Shown one piece after another: positions 7,765 to 15,670 of a DNA stretch of 64,000 nt. The notes under the pieces are model-generated. The model was given only the letters and a program-made list of their open reading frames with translations. It had not been told where the DNA came from and searched no databases. Source of the stretch: Asanoa sp. WMMD1127 (GTDB lineage Bacteria; Actinomycetota; Actinomycetes; Mycobacteriales; Micromonosporaceae); NCBI RefSeq assembly GCF_029626225.1, contig NZ_JARUBP010000001.1, positions 4,154,001 through 4,218,000 of the forward strand. The letters are read 5' to 3'. A program made the position numbers and the translations under genes. Positions within the stretch are counted from its first letter, which is position 1. Each line of letters begins with the position of its first letter.

Positions 7765-9633
7765 ATGGGTGCCTATGCCGACGCGTACCGGACGAGCCTG
7801 AGCGACCCGGAAGCCTTCTGGAGCGCCGCCGCCCGCGAGATCGAGTGGTTCCGCCCGCCGACCACCGTGCTCGACGACAGCGCGCCGCCGTTCTACCGCT
7901 GGTTCCCCGACGGCACGCTCAACACCTGCTTCAACGCGGTCGACCGGCACGTCCGGGCCGGCCGCGGCGACCAGGCCGCCATCGACTACGACAGCCCGGT
8001 CACCGACAGCCGGCGCACCCTCACCTACGCCGAGCTCCAGGACCAGGTGGCCCGGTTCGCCGGCGTGCTGCGCCACCTCGGCGTCGACCGCGGCGACCGC
8101 GTGGTGATCTACATGCCGATGGTCCCCGAGGCGGTCGTGGCCATGCTGGCCTGCGCCCGGCTCGGCGCCGTGCACTCGGTGGTGTTCGGCGGCTTCGCGC
8201 CGCGCGAGCTGGCCGCGCGGATCGACCACGCCCGCCCCAAGGTGCTCGTCACCGCCTCCTGCGGCATCGAGGTCAAGCGGATCGTCGAATACCTGCCGAT
8301 CGTCGACCAGGCCCTCGACCTGGCCGCTTACCGACCCGGCAGCGTCGTGCTGCTGCAGCGGCCGCAGTCCCCGGCGACCCCGCGGGCCGGGCGCGACCTC
8401 GACTGGCACGCCGCGCTCGGCGAGGCCGAGCCCGTCGACTGCGTGCCGGTCGCCGCCACCGACCCGCTCTACATCCTCTACACCTCGGGCACCACCGCCC
8501 GGCCGAAGGGCGTCGTGCGCGACAACGGCGGCCACGCCGTGGCGCTGCGGTGGAGCATGCGCAACGTCTACGACACCCATCCGGGCGAGACCATGTGGAC
8601 CGCCTCAGACATCGGATGGGTGGTCGGCCACTCCTACATCATCTACGGGCCGCTGCTCACCGGGTGCACGTCGGTGCTCTACGAGGGCAAGCCGGTCGGC
8701 ACGCCCGACGCCGGCGCGTTCTGGCGGGTCGCCGCCGAGCACTCCGTCAAGACGATGTTCACCGCGCCGACCGCGTTCCGGGCGATCCGCCGTGACGACC
8801 CCGACGGCGCCCACCTCGACCGCTACGACCTGCGCAAGCTGCGTTACCTGTTCCTGGCGGGGGAGCGGCTCGACCCCGAGACCTACAACTGGGCCCGCGA
8901 GCGGCTGCGCATCCCGGTGATCGACCACTGGTGGCAGACCGAGACCGGCTGGCCCGTGGCCGCCAACCCGATGGGCCTGGAGCCGCACCCGCCGCGACCC
9001 GGCTCGGCCACGGTCCCGATGCCGGGCTACGACGTCCAGGTGCTCGACGACGCCGGCCGACCCGCGCGGGAGGGGCAGATCGTGATCAAGCTGCCGCTGC
9101 CGCCCGGCACGCTGCCGACCCTCTGGCAGGACGACGACCGTTACCAGGCCTCGTATCTCAGCGCGCACCCCGGCTACTACCTCACCGGCGACGGCGGCTA
9201 CGTCGACGACGACGGCTACCTGTTCGTCATGGGCCGCACCGACGACGTGATCAACGTGGCCGGCCACCGGCTCTCCACCGGGGCGATCGAGCAGGCGGTC
9301 GCCGGCCACCCGGCCGTTGCCGAGTGCGCCGTCATCGGGGTGACCGACGAGCTCAAGGGTCAGGTGCCGCGGGCCCTGGTGGTGCTCAAGGCGGGCGCCT
9401 CGGTCGACGGCGAGACGCTCGCCGACGAGGTGAAGGCGCTGGTCCGCGAGCGGATCGGCGGCATCGCCGCGCTGCGCCGGGTCGACGTCGTGGCGGCCCT
9501 GCCCAAGACCCGCTCGGGCAAGATCCTCCGCAAGACGATGCGCGGGCTGGCGGCCGGCCGCGACGAGCCCGTGCCCTCGACCATCGAGGACCCGGGTGTG
9601 CTCGACGCCCTGCGCCCGGTGCTCCGGGACTGA
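7765..9633 (+). CDS. prpE: Propionyl-CoA synthetase (propionate-CoA ligase)
   Basis: A 622-residue ANL-superfamily enzyme that activates propionate (probably also acetate) to its acyl-CoA through an acyl-adenylate. The length matches PrpE (about 628), and the N-terminal block YADAYRTSLSDPEAFW matches the acetyl/propionyl-CoA synthetase leader. Motif A3 is LYTSGTTARPKGVV near 250. The WWQTETGWP block (A5) near 395, GRTDDVINVAGHRLS (A8) near 490, and the catalytic lysine in LPKTRSGKILRK (A10) near 585 are all present. That lysine is the usual site of acetylation control. ATG 7765 is chosen because the family N-terminus begins there. It has no operon partner. Confidence 0.92.
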   Translation: MGAYADAYRTSLSDPEAFWSAAAREIEWFRPPTTVLDDSAPPFYRWFPDGTLNTCFNAVDRHVRAGRGDQAAIDYDSPVTDSRRTLTYAELQDQVARFAGVLRHLGVDRGDRVVIYMPMVPEAVVAMLACARLGAVHSVVFGGFAPRELAARIDHARPKVLVTASCGIEVKRIVEYLPIVDQALDLAAYRPGSVVLLQRPQSPATPRAGRDLDWHAALGEAEPVDCVPVAATDPLYILYTSGTTARPKGVVRDNGGHAVALRWSMRNVYDTHPGETMWTASDIGWVVGHSYIIYGPLLTGCTSVLYEGKPVGTPDAGAFWRVAAEHSVKTMFTAPTAFRAIRRDDPDGAHLDRYDLRKLRYLFLAGERLDPETYNWARERLRIPVIDHWWQTETGWPVAANPMGLEPHPPRPGSATVPMPGYDVQVLDDAGRPAREGQIVIKLPLPPGTLPTLWQDDDRYQASYLSAHPGYYLTGDGGYVDDDGYLFVMGRTDDVINVAGHRLSTGAIEQAVAGHPAVAECAVIGVTDELKGQVPRALVVLKAGASVDGETLADEVKALVRERIGGIAALRRVDVVAALPKTRSGKILRKTMRGLAAGRDEPVPSTIEDPGVLDALRPVLRD

Positions 9634-9637
9634 GCGG

Positions 9638-10954
9638 TCAACTGCTCCGGGCCGGGGCCGGCGGGCGGACCGGGAGCTCGGGCGCCGCGTTGTCGAGCGG
9701 CACCTCCGGGCCCCGGATCAGGCCCAGCTGCACGGCGTGGCGGGGGAGGAAGGCGTGCAGCAGCCAGTCGCCGACGACCCGGATCCGGTTGCCCGGCAGC
9801 GACAGCAGGTGATAGCCGCGGGTCGCCACCATGGCCGGCAGGCCCGCGAGCACCACGCCGAACGGGTTGGCCGTGGCCGCCAGCCCGCCCAGGTCGACCA
9901 CGAAACCCAGGTCCTTGTGGCGGTACGGCTTGGCCTTGCCCGTGCCGTACTCGGCGGCGATGTTGTGCGCGGCCTGCTTTCCGTGCCGCACCGCGTGCTG
10001 GGCGGTCATCGGGGTCGGCCGGCCAGGATTCTCCGGGTCGGGCACGGCGGCGGCGTCGCCGATCGCATAGACCCGGGGATGGCCGGGCACCCGCAGGTAT
10101 TCGTCGACCACTATGCGACCGCGGTCCGTCGGCAGGCCCAGGTTGTCGACCACCGGGTCGGGCCGCACGCCGACGCACCAGACCAGCGAGCGGGTCGGGA
10201 TGTAGCGGCCGTCCGTCAGGCGTACGCCGTCGAACAGCGCCTCCTGCACCGAGGTCCCCATCAGCACCTCGACCCCGCGCTCGCGGAGCACCCGGTCGGC
10301 CTCCTTGGACATCCGCGGGTCGAGCTCGGGCAGCACCCGGTCGGCCAGGTCCAGCAGGATCCAGGTGGGCTTGATGGGCGTCTTCTTCTGCTTGGCCAGC
10401 AGGTCGGTGAACTGCACGCCGTGCGCCGCCACCTCGGTGCCCGTGTAGCCCGCGCCCACCACGACGAACGTGCAGCGGGCCAGGCACTCGCCCGGGTCGG
10501 GCTCGTTCTGGGCCATCTCGAGCTGGCGGACGATGTGGTCGTGCAAGAAGAGGGCCTCGGGCACGCCCCGGAAGCCGTGGGCGTGGTCGGCCACGCCGGG
10601 GATCGGCAGCAGCTTGTTGACACTGCCCAGGGCGATCACGAGCCGGTCGTACGGGATGTGCCGGCTGCCGCCTTCCGCGTCGGTGTAGTGCACCTCGTTG
10701 GCCTCGAGGTCGAGCGCGTTGGCCTCACCCAGGGCGAGCTTGACCCCGGGCAGCGCGGAGGTCAGCGAGACCGCGATCTGCCGCGGCTCGAGCACCCCGA
10801 CCGCGACCTCCGGCAGCAGCGGGACGTAGAGGAGATAGTCCGTCGGGTTGATCAGCGTGATGTCGGCCCGGCCGCGGGCCAGGCGGGTCAGTTTGTGCGC
10901 TGCGTGGAACCCGGCGAAGCCGCCGCCGACGATGACCACCCTCGGACGTGCCAT
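9638..10954 (-). CDS. Type II NADH dehydrogenase-like FAD oxidoreductase
   Basis: A 438-residue NAD(P)/FAD pyridine nucleotide-disulfide oxidoreductase of the NDH-2 type, which passes electrons from NADH to quinone at the inner face of the membrane without pumping. The FAD Rossmann motif VVIVGGGFAGFHAAHKL is at residue 5. The NADH motif TFVVVGAGYTGTEVAAH is near 165. RVYAIGDAAAVPD near 305 binds the FAD ribityl chain, and AQHAVRHGKQAAHNI follows. The C-terminal region (HLLSLPGNRIRVVGDWLLHAF) is the amphipathic membrane anchor. The start at 10954 sits directly before the first Rossmann strand; a longer reading to 11101 adds 49 non-homologous residues. It is convergent with prpE (4 bp gap). Confidence 0.88.
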   Translation of the reverse strand: MARPRVVIVGGGFAGFHAAHKLTRLARGRADITLINPTDYLLYVPLLPEVAVGVLEPRQIAVSLTSALPGVKLALGEANALDLEANEVHYTDAEGGSRHIPYDRLVIALGSVNKLLPIPGVADHAHGFRGVPEALFLHDHIVRQLEMAQNEPDPGECLARCTFVVVGAGYTGTEVAAHGVQFTDLLAKQKKTPIKPTWILLDLADRVLPELDPRMSKEADRVLRERGVEVLMGTSVQEALFDGVRLTDGRYIPTRSLVWCVGVRPDPVVDNLGLPTDRGRIVVDEYLRVPGHPRVYAIGDAAAVPDPENPGRPTPMTAQHAVRHGKQAAHNIAAEYGTGKAKPYRHKDLGFVVDLGGLAATANPFGVVLAGLPAMVATRGYHLLSLPGNRIRVVGDWLLHAFLPRHAVQLGLIRGPEVPLDNAAPELPVRPPAPARSS

Positions 10955-11080
10955 GCCACCCACGTTAGTGGCCCCTGAGTGGTCCGGCACGCTAAGTGCC
11001 AAATCGTCCGGCCAGCATACCTCCGATGTCTCGCCACGTGCGGTGACAGAACCATCGGGACAGACATCGAAGTTCGGGGA

Positions 11081-11109
11081 TTGACGCGCCGAGACATCCA
11101 ATGTTAACT
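11081..11109 (+). promoter_or_regulatory. Candidate promoter of the secreted-enzyme cluster
   Basis: TTGACG (11081-11086) is followed after 17 bp by TTAACT, a plausible but weak -35/-10 pair about 75 bp ahead of the GH95-like gene. A 9-bp inverted repeat, GATGTCTCG at 11025-11033 and CGAGACATC at 11090-11098, places one arm inside the spacer, so it could be an operator. This is assigned by eye only. Confidence 0.35.
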
Positions 11110-11185
11110 ACACGTCACAGACAAGGGTCGATGCTCATTTCGGCGGATGAGCACCGGACGAACGATCTAGAAGGGATCGTGTCGG

Positions 11186-14100
11186 ATGAAGGTGCGTTCG
11201 CCGATCGTCGCCAGCGTGCTGTTGCTTCTGGTGACCGGTGGGCTCGTCGCGACCGGGCCCGGCCCGGCGGCCGCGGCGCCCACGGATGCCGCCTACAACG
11301 CGGGCACCGGCGCTCTCAACGTCGACTACGCGAGTTACCTGTCGAAGCACGACATCGTCTACAACCGGCCGAACACCAACCCGCTGCACGGGCTGACGGT
11401 CGGCAACGGCCGCACGGGCGGCATGTTCTGGAACCAGAACGGGCTCACCGGCCAGGTGTCCGGTGTGGACCTGAGCCAACAGTCCACCTACGCGGCCGGC
11501 AACATCAACCTGTTCACCTCGCCGCAGATCGACAGCGGCTACAGCACCTTCCAGCAGCGGCTGTCGCTCTACGACGGCACCCTCACCACGAAGTACGACA
11601 ACAACCGCACGGTGACCGTGCTCGGCGCGCCCAACTCCGAGGTCATGGGCATCCACGTCGAGGACTCGCGGCCGGGCGTGTCCAGCATCGGGCTGGACCT
11701 GTCGCTGTGGGACATGAACACCGTGCAGAACATCGCCGACGTGCCCAACCTGACGACCTGGCGCACGGTCAGCACGTTCGCGGACTCGACCGGTGTGGGC
11801 CTCTCCCGCGGCCAGGCCGACCCCAACAACTTCGGCTACACGTTCGCGGCGACGGTCGAGGGCGCCAACTACACCGCGCAGACCGTCAACGGCACGCGGG
11901 TGCGGCTCAACATCACGCCCACGTCGAGCTACACGATCTGGTTCACCGCGGCCAGCCGCGTCAACTCACCGGGCCTCAACTCGGTGCAGCAGGCCCGCAA
12001 CCAGCTCGCCGCCGTGAAGTCCGCCGGCTACGCCAGCACGCTCAACGCGTACCGGAACTGGTGGCATGCCTTCTGGGCCAAGTCGTTCGTGCAGTACGGC
12101 GGCAGCGCCGACAACGACTACCTGGAGAACGCCTACTACCTGTTCACCTACATGATCGCGGCCGGCGGCTACGGCAACTACCCGCTGCACTTCATCAACG
12201 GCAACTTCCGGGCCACGCAGGACAACTCGAAGTGGTCCAACGGCTACTGGTACTGGAACCAGCGCGACGTCTACAACTCGTTCTACGGCTCGAACCATCC
12301 CGAGCTGATGAGGTCGTTCAACAACCTCTACGCCCGCAACTACAACGCGCTGAAGTCCTACACGCAGACGCGCTACGGCACCGACTCGCTCTGGGTGCCC
12401 GAGACGATGGGCTGGGACGGCAACGCCCGCGGCACCGTCAACAGCGACTACGTCAACGACATCTACTCGACGGGCACCGAGGCCGCCTACAACATGTACC
12501 TCTACTACCGGTACACCAACGACACGGCCTATCTGCGTGACGTCGCCTATCCGTTCATGCGCGAGTCGGTGCGGTTCTACCAGAACCGCTTGTCCCGCAA
12601 CGGCGCGCAATATTACATGGCCAGCTCCAACGCGCACGAGACCTACTGGGACGTGCGCAACGCGCTCACCGACCTGGCCGCGGTGCGGCTGCTGTTCCCG
12701 CTGACGATCCAGGTGTCCACCCAGCTCGGTGTCGACAGTGGACTGCGGGCCGGCTGGCAGGACGTCGTCAACAACTTGGCGCCCTACCAGATCTCCAACG
12801 GCGCGTACCTGCCGCACGACCCGCCGACGGCGCAGACCCGCAACGGCGAGAACGTGGCGTTGGAGCTGGTCTGGCCCTACGACCAGACGGGCATCGGCTA
12901 TCCCGACACGCAGACCGCCATCAACACCTGGAACGTGCGCCCGCACCCCTACGGCAACGTGTGGGCCAACGACCACGTGCACGCCGCGCGGCTCGGCCTC
13001 GGCCCGCAGACTCAGGCCGGCATGAAGACCATGCTGCAGAAGTACCAGAACTACCCCAACGGCATGACCAACAACACCAACGGTGTGTACGAGTACATCG
13101 GCATCCACCTCGCCGCGATGAACGAGGCGCTGATGCAGTCCTACAACGACAAGATCCGGGTGTTCCCCGCGATCCCGTCGGAGTCGAACTTCGTCGGCAA
13201 GTTCACGCTGCTGGCCAAGGACGGCTTCCTGGTCAGCTCCGAGCGGGAGGCGCAGGAGACGAAATATGTCGGTGTCCGCAGCCTGCACGGCAAGCAGGCG
13301 CGGGTGGTCAACCCGTGGGGCACGCAGCAGATCCGGGTCCGCCGCACGAGCGACAACGCCATCATCACCACCGTCTCGGCGGCCGAGGTGACGTGGGCGA
13401 CCGCGGCCAACACCAGCTACGTGGTCGAGCGGGTGAGCAAACCGCTGACGTCGTACGCGTCGACGACGCTGACCGGCACGGCCAACCAGGGCGCGAAGTC
13501 GCTGTCCGGCACGGCGTCGACGTTCGGCCTCGGCCCGGCCGGCCAGGGTGGCCTGGTCAACGACACCGACCTGACCTACGGCGCCAACTGGTACCACACC
13601 ACGGCCCGGGGCTACGGCGACTACAACGACGACACCCACCACAGCAACACCGTCGGCGCCGAGGCGTCCTACACGTTCACCGGCACGGGCGTGGAATACC
13701 TCTCGGAACGCTTCAGCGACATGGGCAACGTCGACGTCTACATCGACAACGTGTTCCAGGCCAACGTCAACCTCAACGTCAGCGGCGCCCGGCAGGCGCA
13801 GCAGGTGGTCTACAGCAGGACGGGGTTGGCCAACGGGCAGCACACGATCCGCATCGTCAACAAGACGACCTCGGTGGGCATGGTCGACGCCTTGCGGATC
13901 CTGACGGGCGGCACGACGCCGACCGGCGGCACGGCGCTGCGGGCCTCGGCCAACAACCTCTACGTGACCGCCGCGGGCACCACCCCACTGATCGCCAGCA
14001 GCGCCACGATCGGCGGCTCGCAACGCTTCGACGTGGTCGACCTCGGCGGCGGCAACGTGGCGTTGCGATCGCGGGCCAACAACCAGTTCGTGTGCGCGGA

Positions 14101-14311
14101 GGGCGCCGGCGCGCAGGCGCTGGTCGCCAACCGCGCGTCGGCGGGGTCCTGGGAGACGTTCGCCCGGGTCAACAACTCCGACGGCACGATCAGCCTGCGG
14201 GCCACCGTCAACAACAAGTACGTCGTCGCGGAGAACGGCGGTGCGGGCAACCTCATCGCCAACCGCGACGCGATCGGACCGTGGGAGAAGTTCACGCTGG
14301 TCGCGGGCTGA
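11186..14311 (+). CDS. Secreted GH95-like glycoside hydrolase (putative alpha-L-fucosidase) with fascin-type module
   Basis: A 1041-residue exported protein. Residues 1-31 are a Sec signal peptide ending in AAAAP. Residues 40-690 resemble the (alpha/alpha)6-barrel GH95 glycosidases (alpha-L-fucosidase/alpha-L-galactosidase): an N-terminal beta region with GLTVGNGRTGGMFW, then STGTEAAYNMYLYYRYTND, AYPFMRESVRFYQ and VFPAIP blocks. Residues about 757-905 look like a jelly-roll binding module. Residues 915-1041 form a fascin/beta-trefoil module (ALRSRANNQFVCAE, then WEKFTLV). The active-site residues differ enough from canonical GH95 that exact assignment needs alignment. The L-fuconate dehydratase gene 9 kb downstream supports a fucosyl substrate. 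It is the first gene of the secreted cluster. Confidence 0.68.
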   Translation: MKVRSPIVASVLLLLVTGGLVATGPGPAAAAPTDAAYNAGTGALNVDYASYLSKHDIVYNRPNTNPLHGLTVGNGRTGGMFWNQNGLTGQVSGVDLSQQSTYAAGNINLFTSPQIDSGYSTFQQRLSLYDGTLTTKYDNNRTVTVLGAPNSEVMGIHVEDSRPGVSSIGLDLSLWDMNTVQNIADVPNLTTWRTVSTFADSTGVGLSRGQADPNNFGYTFAATVEGANYTAQTVNGTRVRLNITPTSSYTIWFTAASRVNSPGLNSVQQARNQLAAVKSAGYASTLNAYRNWWHAFWAKSFVQYGGSADNDYLENAYYLFTYMIAAGGYGNYPLHFINGNFRATQDNSKWSNGYWYWNQRDVYNSFYGSNHPELMRSFNNLYARNYNALKSYTQTRYGTDSLWVPETMGWDGNARGTVNSDYVNDIYSTGTEAAYNMYLYYRYTNDTAYLRDVAYPFMRESVRFYQNRLSRNGAQYYMASSNAHETYWDVRNALTDLAAVRLLFPLTIQVSTQLGVDSGLRAGWQDVVNNLAPYQISNGAYLPHDPPTAQTRNGENVALELVWPYDQTGIGYPDTQTAINTWNVRPHPYGNVWANDHVHAARLGLGPQTQAGMKTMLQKYQNYPNGMTNNTNGVYEYIGIHLAAMNEALMQSYNDKIRVFPAIPSESNFVGKFTLLAKDGFLVSSEREAQETKYVGVRSLHGKQARVVNPWGTQQIRVRRTSDNAIITTVSAAEVTWATAANTSYVVERVSKPLTSYASTTLTGTANQGAKSLSGTASTFGLGPAGQGGLVNDTDLTYGANWYHTTARGYGDYNDDTHHSNTVGAEASYTFTGTGVEYLSERFSDMGNVDVYIDNVFQANVNLNVSGARQAQQVVYSRTGLANGQHTIRIVNKTTSVGMVDALRILTGGTTPTGGTALRASANNLYVTAAGTTPLIASSATIGGSQRFDVVDLGGGNVALRSRANNQFVCAEGAGAQALVANRASAGSWETFARVNNSDGTISLRATVNNKYVVAENGGAGNLIANRDAIGPWEKFTLVAG

Positions 14312-14323
14312 CCCCCGGTCAAC

Positions 14324-14353
14324 GGGGCCAGGGGAATGGCACACCCTGGCCCC
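14324..14353 (+). terminator. Intercistronic hairpin after the GH95-like gene
   Basis: A perfect 10-bp stem, GGGGCCAGGG paired with CCCTGGCCCC around a 10-nt loop, lies 12 bases after the stop codon. There is no U-tract, so it may be a GC-rich actinomycete terminator, an attenuator, or an mRNA 3'-end stabiliser. Confidence 0.6.
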
Positions 14354-14422
14354 GGGCTCCACCCAGTCGTCCAAGCCGAGCGCGGCGGCCCGGCTCCGAG
14401 TCACCCCCATCGGAGGAGCGCA

Positions 14423-15586
14423 GTGTTGAGACGTTTGGTGGCGGCCCTCGCCGGGCTCGCCGTGGTGCTGGTCGCCGCGTTGTACGCGGCACCCGCCTCG
14501 GCGGCGCCGGTGACCCGTGTCCTCGTGTTCTCCAAGACGGCCGGATTCCGGCACTCGTCCATCCCCAACGGCATCGCGGCCATCCAACAACTCGGGTCGC
14601 AGAACGGCTTCACGGTGACGGCCACCGAGGACGCCAACCAGTTCACCACCGCCAACCTGGCGCAGTACCAGGTCGTGGTCTTCCTCTCCACGACCGGCGA
14701 CGTGCTCAACGCCACCCAGCAGACCGCGTTCCAGTCCTACATCGCCAGCGGCAAGGGCTACGTGGGCATCCACGCCGCCGCGGACACCGAGTACGACTGG
14801 GCCTGGTACGGCGGCCTGGTCGGCGCGTACTTCTCGTCGCACCCGGCCATCCAGCAGGCCAACGTGCTGCGCCAGGAGACGGGCCACCCGCTGACCTCGT
14901 TCCTGCCGGCCACCTGGACCCGCACCGACGAGTGGTACAGCTACCGGACCAACCCGGAGCCCAACGTGCGCGTGCTGCTCAAACTCGACGAGAGCAGCTA
15001 CTCGGGCGGGACCATGGGCGGCAACCACCCGATCACCTGGTGCCAGAACTACGGCGGCGGTCGTGCGTTCTACACCGGGCTCGGGCACACCGAGGCGTCC
15101 TACACCGAGGCCAACTTCACCCGGCTGCTGCTCGGCGGCATCCAGTGGGCCGGCGGTGCGACCACCGCCGACTGCACACCGCGGTCGGCGCCGCCGGTGA
15201 GCGGCACGGCGATCCGGGCCGGGGCCAACAACCTGTTCGTCACCGCCGGCTCCGGCAACCTGATCGCCAACGCGTCCGCCGCGTCCACCACCGCGCAGCG
15301 CTTCGACGTGGTCGACCTCGGCGGCGGCAACGTCGCACTGAAGTCGCGCGCCAACGGCATGTACGTCTGCGCGGAGAACGCGGGCGCCAACCCGCTGATC
15401 GCCAACCGTGCCGCCGTCGGCGGCTGGGAGACTTTCGCGCGGGTCAACAACCCCGACGGCACGGTCAGCTTCCGAGCCCAGGCGAACGGCCGCTACGTGG
15501 TGGCCGAGAACGCCGGAGCCGCGGCTCTGATCGCCAACCGCACCGCCATCGGTGCGTGGGAGAAGTTCACCCTCACCACCAGCTGA
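14423..15586 (+). CDS. Secreted ThuA-domain protein with fascin-type module
   Basis: A 387-residue exported protein. The GTG at 14423 follows GGAGGA by 5 bp and opens a signal peptide (LRRLVAALAGLAVVLVAALY, cleavage after ASA near 27). Residues 30-245 are a ThuA domain (class I glutamine amidotransferase-like fold): VLVFSKTAGFRHSSIPNG, then GYVGIHAAADTEYDWAWY, then ITWCQNYGGGRAFYTGLGH. ThuA proteins act on 3-keto-glycosides such as 3-ketotrehalose. Residues 262-387 are a fascin/beta-trefoil module almost identical in pattern to that of the preceding gene. The ThuA domain is very close to that of the protein starting at 18621, indicating duplication. Confidence 0.85.
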   Translation: MLRRLVAALAGLAVVLVAALYAAPASAAPVTRVLVFSKTAGFRHSSIPNGIAAIQQLGSQNGFTVTATEDANQFTTANLAQYQVVVFLSTTGDVLNATQQTAFQSYIASGKGYVGIHAAADTEYDWAWYGGLVGAYFSSHPAIQQANVLRQETGHPLTSFLPATWTRTDEWYSYRTNPEPNVRVLLKLDESSYSGGTMGGNHPITWCQNYGGGRAFYTGLGHTEASYTEANFTRLLLGGIQWAGGATTADCTPRSAPPVSGTAIRAGANNLFVTAGSGNLIANASAASTTAQRFDVVDLGGGNVALKSRANGMYVCAENAGANPLIANRAAVGGWETFARVNNPDGTVSFRAQANGRYVVAENAGAAALIANRTAIGAWEKFTLTTS

Positions 15587-15604
15587 CGAAATCCTCACGC
15601 GGTT

Positions 15605-15627
15605 CCGCACGGCCAGGTGCCGTGCGG
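15605..15627 (+). terminator. Intercistronic hairpin after the first ThuA gene
   Basis: A perfect 9-bp stem, CCGCACGGC paired with GCCGTGCGG around the loop CAGGT, lies 18 bp after the ThuA stop and 43 bp before the dehydrogenase start. No U-tract follows. It occupies the same relative position as the hairpins in the neighbouring gaps. Confidence 0.55.
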
Positions 15628-15670
15628 TCCGCCGCTGCTCCGCACCCCTACCCACCACAGGAGCATCCAC

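Noticed and set aside
9360-10487. Minus-strand frame overlapping prpE and the NDH-2 gene
   Set aside because: Composition is that of a shadow, and the authentic NDH-2 frame carries both Rossmann motifs.
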